Assembly (NCBI GenBank): GCA_029215795.1
Contig: JARDYH010000001.1
Span: 231,907,654-231,971,653, forward strand
Origin: Anniella stebbinsi
Taxonomy: Eukaryota; Chordata; Lepidosauria; Squamata; Anniellidae
Reading direction: 5' to 3'
Length of the DNA: 64,000 nucleotides
Shown here: piece after piece, positions 55,581-64,000 of the stretch
How the letters are laid out: every line of letters begins with the position of its first letter
How positions within the stretch are numbered: the first letter of the stretch is position 1
Program-made: the position numbers and the translations under genes
The notes under the pieces: model-generated
What the model was told of the DNA's origin: nothing
What the model saw: only the letters and a program-made list of their open reading frames with translations
The model's database searches: none

Positions 55581-56698
55581 AGTTGGACCTTAGCTACTGA
55601 GTTTGCTTTGAAAATGGGGCAGGAATGAACAGAGGTTATCCTGACAGTAATGGGTAGCATCACCAAAGAACACCCTTGAAGAACTTTCTAGTAACTAGTA
55701 TTTTAAGACTTAGGTAAGTAAGTTCCTATCCAAAGTGACAATTGTTGTTGGACAGGAAAGAAAATCAGCCTTCCAAGTTCTGAAATGTTGCTGTTTTGTC
55801 AAGTCTTTTGTCCTGTCCTCTCAGATGCAACATGCCTTAATCCCTGGTAAAATGTAATATGACTCATTTTTTCTATTTATAAGGAAGATAGTTTAGCTAA
55901 GAAAGTAAGAGGGGAGATTGTTGCTAATAAAAATATAAATAAACACTTACAGAGGGGGGAAATTAATAGAAAAAGAACATACTGTATGTTCTTCTGGCTT
56001 TCTTCCAAAACTTATCTTTAATATCTAGAGAGGATATGACTTCTGAGAACAATTCCCCTCATCCCCAGCTTGCAGTAATGAAAATAATTTAAACTGCCAT
56101 ACCTTTCCATCACACCTATTTTTCCCCTGGTTTGCCACCACTTTTTTACCTCCATTTCATAAGTGCATCAAGGTAATGGCCCCTTTCACATGGGTTTGTG
56201 TTATTGCACTGCACTGTGAAACCTCCCTTTCACTTCTTTGCTCTTCCACTCCACTCCACTCCACCCTGCCCCTTTTCCTTCTGCTTCCAGTTCATTGGTT
56301 GTGGTACTCTGATGGGTGTGGTCTCCTTCCACCTCACTCTGGCTTTGTGGTCTAGTGATTTATTGATTTAACATTTCAGCGGCTGGGCTCCATTTCTGCA
56401 GGCAATGAGGGTGAGGGAACAGTAAAAAGTCCATTCAACCAACTAAACACAAGTCTGTTCGTTCAACAGGGCGTACTGGAGGAGGAGAACTGCCCCGCCC
56501 TCCCCTTTCATCAGCAAGACTCCATTCAAAGCACATGCCAGAACAAAGGAAAAAGCGAGGGAGCAGCAATACATGGAGGCTTAAGAGCACATTAAATCTG
56601 CTTGGGGAAAATAATCCAGACTTTCCTCGGACCAAAATAATACACAAAACAGAGGAAAACAGGCAAGATAGGTGCAGGACAGGGACGGCATCATGTGA
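55581..56698. other. Unrecognised non-coding sequence
   Basis: About 1.1 kb without a gene or nameable repeat. Confidence 0.4.
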
Positions 56699-57261
56699 GA
56701 GCTGATCTACACTCTAGCTTTGTAATGTTTGGGCCACATGACGCACTCCCTTGAACGTTGTATACCCGAGGTTTTTTAAAACTCACTTCAACTATATACA
56801 ACGGTTTTTACTTTTAATAAATCGTTTTATGTAAAATAATGTGTCTTTCCTTACCATTTGTGATTCGTGGGGGTAGTGCTTTGTTTACCCGCGCCCAAAT
56901 GCTTAGCCCTTGCTTGGTGGGGAAGAAAGCGGGGCTAAGGAGGAAGTGGGCGAGTGAACTACAACACCCACAATGCTTAGCCCTATGCTCATTGAAAGCT
57001 AGGGAATGAAAGGGGAACTAAGGAGGAAGTGGGCAAGTGAACTACAGCACATACAATGCCTTGCCCTAAACTCATTGTAAAAACGAAACAAAGAGACGGA
57101 CAGAAGGGTGTGAGCCTGCACACACCGCTTTGAAGACTGAAGAATTTTTCTCCTTTAACGTGAGTACTCCTTAATGTGGCCTAAGACGTTTTGGAACACA
57201 CGTATTTAGAATGTTTTAAAATACTATTTAAAATGTTCCAAGATACTGTGTAGATAGGCTC
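56699..57261. mobile_element. Harbinger-like element, 563 bp, TSD TGA
   Basis: Left end GAGCTGATCTACACT; right end inverse GAGCCTATCTACACA. Flanks tga at 56696-56698 and 57262-57264. Inside is a direct duplication of about 80 bp: 'aaggaggaagtgggcgagtg' near 56938 and 'aaggaggaagtgggcaagtg' near 57019. The termini belong with the TCTACAC group at 22805 and 48810. Confidence 0.75.
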
Positions 57262-57390
57262 TGAGTCCTGTGCTGCAAAACCAAATAGCAGATATGGCAA
57301 GAGTGCGTTAAACTGTTGGTGTGATGGAGCTCATAGACATACTCTCACTTAAAGATGCCATTTAAAATCAGGACAGGAAATTACATTTTC

Positions 57391-57780
57391 CTTGCTCTGT
57401 AAAAAAAATTACACTATTGTGGGATTTTCTACACATCTCATCGAGACTAGGCTGACAACCGTTCCCCAGAGGACCTTTTCTTCTGCCACTCCCAGACTGT
57501 GGAATGACCTGCCGGAGAAGATTTGTCACCTTAACAGTCTTTTAGAATTTAAGAAAGCTATAAAGACTGTTCTCTTCTGGCAGGCATATCCAGTGGAATT
57601 TTAGAATGTTTTTAGGATTTTTTTAATGTTTTATTGCTATTCTAATAATGTGTCCCATGTTTTTAATCAGTTTTATGTGTTTCATCATGTTTTATATTTA
57701 CTGTTGTTCCCCGCCTCGATTCAGATGGAGAGGCGGGTAATAAATAATGTTATTGTTATTATTTTTATTATTATCTAAAG
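57391..57780 (+). mobile_element. L2-like LINE 3' end with coding remnant, plus strand
   Basis: The plus strand encodes 'PQRTFSSATPRLWNDLPEKI', 'LNSLLEFKKAIKTV' and a stop at about 57604, then a 3' tail with 'ttccccgcctcgattcag', 'ggagaggcgggtaataaata' and a TTATTA end. Same family as the minus-strand copy at 21552-21935. Confidence 0.9.
57398..57604 (+). pseudogene. C-terminal remnant of an L2-like LINE ORF2
   Basis: About 69 codons. The motif PRLWNDLPEK and the following amphipathic 'FKKAIKTVLFWQAY' are the family's last conserved block. The endonuclease and RT domains are missing through 5' truncation; there is no true start. Confidence 0.85.
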
Positions 57781-58354
57781 GAACTCCATATTATATATTT
57801 GGATTCATCCCCAAGTTTCAAAATGTGTGGACCTTGTAATGTCTGAGGGGTGGCACACATTCCCCATTTTTAACTAGGCACTTGCCCAAGCATCATTTTA
57901 TGGGACCCAAATACAAACGTGTAACTCTGGTCCTCTCCCGCATGCATACCACAATCCCATCCCATATGTACAATTTCATGGGTCATGAAAGTTTTCATTT
58001 TAACTCTGAAATTAGATTTTTTTACATTTTTGAAAATGACACTATGACCCACAATGAGGATTTTCTACTATGACCCCAAACACCATGTTCTACCATGGTC
58101 CCAAACGAAGGACTCTTGTTCTTTTTGTCTAATAGAACTTCCAGCCTGAAGAAGAGTCCTGCAGAGCTTGCTATTTTGTAACTTTTTGGTTGGCAGCGGC
58201 AATGGTTCCCACTGTCCTTAGAATCTATGTCTGAAGGATAGTGGCACTTTCTACCTCCCATGGTGCTTTGTCCCTCGCATCATCTGTCCCTTCTTCTTGT
58301 GTATGCACAAAGAACTCTAGGAGTGGTAGTTCTTGAAAGCATATTACATAATGT
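57781..58354. other. Unrecognised non-coding sequence
   Basis: No supported feature. Confidence 0.4.
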
Positions 58355-58675
58355 TAGAGTGACCATATGAAAAGGAGGACAGGGCTCCTGTATCTTTTAA
58401 CAGTTGCATAGAAAAGGGAATTTCAGCAGGTGCCATTTGTATGCATGCAGCACCTGGTGAAATTCCCTCTTTATCACAACAGTTAAAGCTGCAGGAGCCC
58501 TGCCCTCTTTTGCATCTGGTCAAGAGGGCAGAGTTCTTGCAGCTTGAACTGTTATGATAAAGAGGGAATTTCACCAGGTGCTGCATGCCTACAAATGGCA
58601 CCTGCTGAAATTCCTTTTTCTATACAGCTGTTAAAGATACAGGAGCCCTGTTCTCCTTTTCATACGGTCGCCCTA
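58355..58675. mobile_element. Palindromic hAT-like MITE, 321 bp
   Basis: Left end TAGAGTGACCATATGAAAAG, right end inverse TAGGGCGACCGTATGAAAAG. The arms are almost perfectly inverted, meeting near 58515 at 'gcatctggtcaagaggg'. No 8-bp flank match was found. Confidence 0.9.
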
Positions 58676-58696
58676 GAAAATTACATAGGGAAGTAC

Positions 58697-58739
58697 AACT
58701 CAAACTATTGCCATATTCTCTCAAACTATTGCCATATTC
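58697..58739 (+). repeat. Two tandem copies of a ~22-bp unit
   Basis: 'ctcaaactattgccatatt' occurs twice in succession just right of the MITE. Confidence 0.9.
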
Positions 58740-58756
58740 AGGTATTTGTCTGAATG

Positions 58757-59104
58757 CGTAAGGGCTTAAAATGTGTAGAGGGTTGGGGTCATGCATACTA
58801 CCCTGCCCTTATGTAGCAGTGTGTGCTGTCTCTGTTCCCTCAGTTTAGAACTTGGCATGTTGAGTTAGCAAGGTCTGAAAGGGAGTTCTACTTGTGTTTG
58901 CTTGAACATGAGTAGAACTCTCTGCTAGATCGGAAACCCTGATAAGAGAGTGCTACTCACATCCAAGTAGAACTCCCTTTCAGACATTGCTGATTCAACA
59001 AAGTCTAAACTGAAAGGGATGGGGCCAGTGCACCCAGAGATATAAGGGCAGGGGCAGTGTGCATGCCTCCTACCCTGTACTCACTTTAAGGCCTGAAGAG
59101 GGCT
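58757..59104. repeat. Long imperfect inverted repeat, about 150-bp arms
   Basis: The left arm (58757-58915) with 'aagggcttaaaatg', 'ccctgcccttatgtagcag', 'ctcagtttagaac' and 'tctgaaagggagttctactt' is mirrored in the right arm (about 58940-59104) by 'aagtagaactccctttcaga', 'gtctaaactgaaagg', 'ataagggcagggg' and 'gggcttaaaaaatg'. It is probably another fold-back MITE; ends and target duplication are not clear. Confidence 0.8.
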
Positions 59105-59942
59105 TAAAAAATGAGGGCATTTCTACATGAGGCTTTATCCTGCACCTTTACTGGAACTTCTGCTTCCAAATTCTTTGTGGCTCCTTTACACATCTTTCCC
59201 CCCCTCCAGGGTTTTCTTTCTCTGCCTTTCTATATGTTCCATTGCACAACCACTAGATGGTGCTGTGGTATAGCAGAATTGTGCAATTACATGAGACTCT
59301 CATTCCACCATTTCAAAATAAAAGTAGACTTTCATCATTAAGAGGGAAAAAAACCTTCGTATGTTAATAGTTGCAAAGCATGCATGAGGCCCTGGAGGAT
59401 GACGAGCCTTAAACTACCATGAGTGAGCATTCACAAGTGTACAATAAAAGCCTCATTTAGAAACACACTTATTTTAATTAACAGGCAGCACTCTCTCTCT
59501 GTTCTAGAGAAGGGTCCAGGCCAGCAGCTCACTGTCCAGGATGTTGTTTCTTCTGCACTAATACTGCTTATGATAGGCTCCAGCAAATCTGATAAGATCT
59601 GGACAAAATGCCGGGAAATAAATTGCCATAAATATCCTCAAGCATGACCTAGAATTTTGCCTCATATTTTCATTCATTATAATGGGGTGCAGCCTGTGGC
59701 CGTCCGAAGAACTTTGCTTGTCTAGAAGTATGAACGAATGGATCTAGAGACTGAATTGGTAGCCAAGTAGTTTTTTTGAGAAACCTGCAGGGAGTGAGCT
59801 GGGGAACGTGCTTCTCTCAGGAAATGCATGGGAAATAGGGTAGGAGCAGGCAAAGGGGATGGTTGAGGTTCTGGAGGGATGTTTCCCTCCAGAACCTTCA
59901 GGTTTCCAGGCCTGCTCTCCAGATGTACATGATTAATGTTAA

Positions 59943-59991
<49 letters not shown>

Positions 59992-60273
59992 GGTAGTATT
60001 CTGCATATGTTGTCAATTTGCCAATTTGATCACATATGTTAGCTGTAAATCAACCATCTTCCAATTTATAGTCCACTTTCTTTTTCTTGACAGTAGTTTT
60101 CGAATGAAAAAAGTTAATTGATCTTATATGCTTAAGAGAATTGTGGTTTTTTTGATCAGAGTACACTGATAGCACAAGCGATATGAACAATGGTTACTCA
60201 GTCAATGGACTGACCCCACAAATCAGATTTGCACTGCAGTTTGGACATTATTTAAAACTTCAGGGACATTGTT
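59105..60273. other. Unrecognised non-coding sequence with (TTA)n
   Basis: No gene. A TTA microsatellite lies at 59945-59991. The segment at 59235-59300 ('ccactagatggtgctgtgg') looks like a dispersed repeat fragment. Confidence 0.45.
59945..59991. repeat. (TTA)n microsatellite
   Basis: Uninterrupted TTA units, about 15. Confidence 0.97.
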
Positions 60274-60900
60274 AGAGCTGTGCACACTCCCCTGATTCAC
60301 CTCAGGGACCATTTCGGAATCCCCGAGGTGAGATTCAGGGCCCCTGAGGTGACTCAGCCTTTCAGGTCCCTGTGTACTGGCTGTGCAGCCGGCACCCAGG
60401 AAAGCCGGTAGCAAGGCCGGCGGTGAGTCCATTGGACTCACCTCCCTCTCCTGGCTCTCCCCACTTGCCTGCTGCCTCATCAGCAGTGCCTGCCGCATTG
60501 CTGGCACTTCTGGCCACTACCATCACCACCAGCGCCAGCCACCGTCATTGCTGGCCGCCCTCATTACTGGTGTCGCCAGCCGGCGTCATTGCCGGGCACT
60601 GCAAGGCTGGGAATGAGGATGGCTGGCAGTGCCGGCAATGCGGTGGGCGCCGGCAGTGAGGCAGCAGGTAAGTGGGGAGAGTCCAATGGACTCACCGCCA
60701 TCTTCCAAGGGACAGTGGGAGGGAGGGCCCTGCGCAGTTCCAAATTGGCCTGAGGCACCCCGAAGCCTCGGTATCAATATGCTTTGGCTTTGGGGCACTC
60801 AAGCTGACTTGGAACCAACTCGGAACTGGGGCGAGGCGGGCCGAATCAGCCCGCCTAACCTCAGTTTCAGGGCTTTGGCCTGAGGTGGTGCATAGCACTA
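60274..60900. mobile_element. hAT-like element, TGTGCAC ends, about 627 bp, GC-rich
   Basis: The left end TAGAGCTGTGCACACT pairs with the right end (inverse TAGTGCTATGCACCAC). The interior is GC-rich, with inverted 'aatggactcaccgcc' and 'gagtccattgg' segments and mirrored gaggtgaatc-like motifs. Flanking 8 bp do not match. It belongs with 24924 and 34089. Confidence 0.75.
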
Positions 60901-60915
60901 ATATTTATTTTATTG

Positions 60916-61806
60916 TAGTGCTGAAAATTTATCCATTGAAAATGTTGACCCTTTTCATTCAATTTGATAGAAAAGTAATTGCTTTTTAAAATAAATTCAA
61001 GGAGAAGAAATTTCAGAGAAATTCTCATGGGTTTGGTTCAGGATTCCTGTGTTTACCTTACTCATGAGGGACTGAGTGTCCTTTCTGTCATTGTACAGTC
61101 ACCTCTCTGACAGCCTGTAGCCTCCTTGGTTTCCTGCACTTCCCACCCAGGGAAGACTTCCTAAATTTATTCCTCTCATAGGACATTTTCAGCTCAGGAA
61201 GTGCAGGCAGCCTGGGAGACTGTAGAGCAATGGTGAGATGTGTAGTAGAAAGAAAAATATAGATAGTACCCTCAACCACCTCACAGTGATTAGTTGAGGT
61301 CACAAACACAACCAACACACATTAAAAATAAATTATAAAATGCCCTGAGAATGAGGCAAAAACAAAAATTGGAAGGTCCTTTCATAGGGAAAGAAAGTTT
61401 TCTGGAAATACCTGAGATTTTTCTTTTCATACCTCCTAGAAATAAAAGGACACTTTTCAGATTCCCCCCCCCCCCCACCACCACTTTTTCTTCACCATTA
61501 CTTTTTGTGGTGGCTACACTCCCTCTCCTCAATGCCCTGGAGTGATGTTAGGTTTATGGGGCTTTGTCGAGGATGTAAAATGGGGGCCAGACTGCCAACA
61601 CAATTGATGCTGTGCAAAAAAGCCCAAAAGCCTTTAGAAAAAAGAAAGAAGCTGTTCTACAACCCTTGCCAATGCTGACGCCTACCTGTGAGAAATTGTT
61701 GGAGAATTTCTCCTCCCCCTGGAGAAATTTGGTGAAATTGTCTGACCAATTTCTCTACCTAGAAATAGGGTGGAGGATTTTGAGAGGCCACTTGTGCACA
61801 GCTCTA
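60916..61806. mobile_element. hAT-like element, TGTGC ends, 891 bp
   Basis: Starts TAGTGCTGAAAATTTA and ends TGTGCACAGCTCTA. Flanks ttttattg (60908-60915) and atttattt (61807-61814) agree at 6 of 8. It matches 9585-10407 along its length ('caatttgatagaaa', 'ggaagtgcaggcagcctggg', 'cctgagaatgaggc', 'ctacctgtgagaaattg'). Confidence 0.8.
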
Positions 61807-61809
61807 ATT

Positions 61810-62032
61810 TATTTATTTGTTAAGTTTATAACCCTTCTTTTCATCAAGGAGCCCGAGGTGGCATACATGTTCCTCCTCTTCTCCATTTTAACCTCACAAC
61901 AACCCTGTGAGGTAGGTGAAGCTAAGAGTCAGTGACTGCCCCCAAAACTAACTATGAGCTTCATGGCCAAGTGGGGATTTGAACCCAGGTCTCCCCTATC
62001 CAGCATTCTAACCATTACACTACACTGGCACT
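61810..62032 (-). mobile_element. tRNA-derived SINE, minus strand
   Basis: Inverse of the family at 29179. It starts with the TTTATTTATTT tail, then 'acctcacaacaaccctgtga', 'tcatggccaagtggggattt', an intact inverse B box (GGTTCAAATCCC on the minus strand, about 61975-61986), and the tRNA-like head 'ctaaccattacactacactg'. It sits at the end of the hAT-like element. Confidence 0.9.
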
Positions 62033-62044
62033 CCAGTATTTTAA

Positions 62045-62192
62045 CCACACTGTGCACAGCCCCCATGATTCACTTTGGATGCTGATTCGGAGCTTCCGGA
62101 TCAACCCCAATTTGACTCAGCATACTTCAGACCCGGGCAGACATGATTCAGTTTGGATTTGGGGTTTGGCTTCAAGGCAGCGCACAGCCCTA
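62045..62192. mobile_element. Short TGTGCAC-type hAT-like element, about 148 bp
   Basis: Begins CACTGTGCACAGCCC (start eroded) and ends GCGCACAGCCCTA. The interior has 'gattcactttgga', 'ttcagtttggattt' mirrors like those of 34089. No matching flanks. Confidence 0.6.
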
Positions 62193-62515
62193 GAATTCAT
62201 GGTCTTCCATTGCTACGCATATTTATTTATTTGATTTATACCCCACATTAGAAGGAGACTAACGACAACAATAAAACAATATTGCCTTTGTGAGAGTCCT
62301 TCCTCTACAAAGCTCAGGACAATGTATGTTAGGGCTTTTCCATTTAAGTGACAGTACAAATCTGGATGGAATATTGATTCAGTTTGTTATAAGACGGCTT
62401 CCCTGTGGCTGTTTTTGTGAGTTCAATAAGAAACATTTGAGAAGAATCTTGGCCTGGATAATTGTAAGTGTAAATCCACTAAAAGAATGGAGGTTCTATA
62501 CCTCCTGTGTTCACA
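62193..62515. other. Unrecognised non-coding sequence
   Basis: Starts with a TTTATTTATTTG stretch that may be a LINE tail trace (62219-62260). Nothing else is supported. Confidence 0.35.
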
Positions 62516-62612
62516 TCAAAAAGAGTTGGTGGCACCTTAAAGCCTAACCTTGTTTTATTATTAAGGCATGAACTTTCATGGGCTAATCCCACTTCATCAG
62601 ATGCAGGAATGG
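62516..62612 (+). repeat. Interspersed repeat, 'cttcatcagatgcagga' family
   Basis: Reads 'tggtggcaccttaaagccta', 'gcatgaactttcatgggcta' and 'cacttcatcagatgcaggaa', the best copy of the family also seen at 27238. Confidence 0.7.
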
Positions 62613-63922
62613 ATAGAAACAAGATGGAAAAGTCAGTTACTGGCAGATGGAAGCAAACATTCCATTTCAATTTAAGAGACATCTGCAATATTAAAGAAAG
62701 TGAACTACAAGATGGGACTAGGACTCTACAAACTATAACAACTGAGCCATTCAGATGATTGGGTCAAGTCAAGTTCCAAAGCGCTAAACTTAACAATGAA
62801 TGCCAGCTGAATTCTGTCTATGCGTACTTCCTGATGTGTGACATAGAATTTTACCAATCCTATGAGTACTTTGCAGCCACTTCGAGGTCCGAATCTGGTA
62901 TGCATGCATGGTTACTGGGACAAAGCAAGAGTCATCAAACCACTGCCAAGAATACAACACATTCTGTATGAATAAGGATAAATAACATGCAAGAAGCGGT
63001 GGGCAGGGGAGCATGTGGAAACTAATAGTGAAATACTGTGCGTAAATCTGCAGAAGATTAACAATTAGCTACCAAGTGTGGGAATTTGGGAAAGTGTAAT
63101 GATGAGGTTTCATGGCATTTATGACCGACTCGATTGTGTTGACTGATGGAGTGGCTTCTTCAAATGCCTCAGGTGCCTCTTATATCTACCCATCGTTGCC
63201 AGTTGCAACAGATGGGCAGGCAGTGCATTTGGACAAGCTGACGGATCTTATTTGGATGTTTTGCTTTTACTATCCCATGTTTGGCTACCCCATCTGCCTC
63301 CATTTAGCAATCCATGCATCTTTATTCCAGTTTGATGACTCCTAATTGAAACAGTGCACTAAGTGAGTCAATGTCAGTGCTTGGATCTGGTATAGCATTT
63401 TTGTTTCCTGACCTTTTGTTTGTTTGTTTTTGTTCTGCCAGGATCATCACTTACAAACTTCAGATGTGCACCAACAAAATCCCTGGCTGTTTTTGAGGCA
63501 GGGCTTATATCAATCATCCAAGGACCAGCATCCGTGCTTTTGCTTCTGCTGTTCTATATATATACACCCATTTCTATTGCTTGAGCATCAATGCATTCTA
63601 CAAAGATGAATCAAAAGTGATCATTTTTACTGGGTCAAAAATATAACATTTTCTTCTTCTTTTTAATAAAAAATGTTCTGATTATTTTACAATAGAAATC
63701 CTAGAGCTATTGTTTGGTGGATTGTGTCTACAAGCAGGTTACTGCAGAGTATTCTGGAAGATTCCCATAGGCTCAAGCAGGATTATTAAACAATGGGCAG
63801 GTTGTGGCCTGGAATTATAGTGAGAATTTTCCATTTTTTTTTTAATTTTCAAAAAGACAGATTGACAGCACAATGAAGGGTCATTGAGTCCACAGACACT
63901 TTCTCCCAGGAAACTTTGTCTA
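62613..63922. other. Unrecognised non-coding sequence
   Basis: About 1.3 kb, no gene or nameable repeat. Confidence 0.4.
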
Positions 63923-64000
63923 GGGCCCAATCTACAGCAAGCAGGATATTGCACTATGAAAGTGGTATGAAAGCGGTATATAAAAGGCAAGAGCCACACT
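63923..64000. mobile_element. Harbinger-like MITE, left part only (window edge)
   Basis: Starts GGGCCCAATCTACAGCAAGC and continues 'gaaagtggtatgaaagcggt' and 'aggcaagagccacact'. Same family as the MITE at 43254, whose right half would be expected beyond position 64000. Confidence 0.85.

Overview
The window is repeat-rich, non-coding vertebrate DNA, most likely from a squamate reptile and probably a lizard. The lineage call rests on several tRNA-headed SINEs of the Sauria/Squam1 type (16366-16560, 4878-5019, 41971-42156). They occur together with L2/CR1-like LINE 3' ends whose tails contain the 'gctctctgggcggttta' box, and with a lizard-style assortment of hAT and PIF/Harbinger-like miniature elements. 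I found no exon of a host protein gene and no rRNA, functional tRNA or CRISPR. The only believable coding sequences are retrotransposon remnants. The species cannot be named from this sequence.

Layout. 1-2.1 kb holds a nested repeat with terminal inverted repeats. 2.6-3.4 kb is a minus-strand L2/CR1 end. 4.3-5.0 kb has a 425-bp element with near-perfect 8-bp target duplications, followed by a Sauria SINE. 5-9 kb is mostly unrecognised. 9.5-12.7 kb holds one long and one palindromic hAT-like element, an L2 end and a Harbinger-like MITE. 13.4-16.6 kb is the richest block: a broken LINE reverse transcriptase (13881-16355) with one Harbinger-like MITE directly upstream, a second inserted in its coding sequence, and a Sauria SINE after it. 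17.9-19.4 kb is a 1.5-kb GC-rich composite Harbinger-like element. 20.7-21.3 kb is the 3' end and LTR of a minus-strand LTR retrotransposon. 24.9-26.0 kb is a 1,080-bp very GC-rich hAT-like element with exact 8-bp target duplications. 27.9-28.6, 34.1-35.2 and 36.0-36.5 kb hold further DNA elements, the last being two MITEs side by side. 43.3-45.7 kb is a three-layer cluster: a GC-rich hAT element inside a Harbinger-like MITE, next to a third element and an L2 coding remnant. 47-49 kb holds two more MITEs. 50.9-51.6 kb has a Helitron-like element joined head to tail to the start of a second copy. 53.3-59.1 kb contains palindromic hAT-like elements, L2 ends and a further long inverted repeat. 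60.3-62.2 kb is a row of hAT-like elements and a SINE. The window ends inside another Harbinger-like MITE.

The elements do not form a pathway; they form a record of insertions. Several DNA elements can be delimited to the base because their target duplications survive: 8 bp for the hAT-like families and 3 bp for the Harbinger-like ones. The families share terminal motifs: TAGGGTGACCA for the fold-back hAT group, TAGGGNTGTGCAC for a second hAT group, and GGCT..TTCGGACGACAC or GG-C..TCTACACC for the 3-bp group. None seen here carries an intact transposase, so they are non-autonomous. Family names are assigned from target-site length and termini and need a repeat-library search to confirm.
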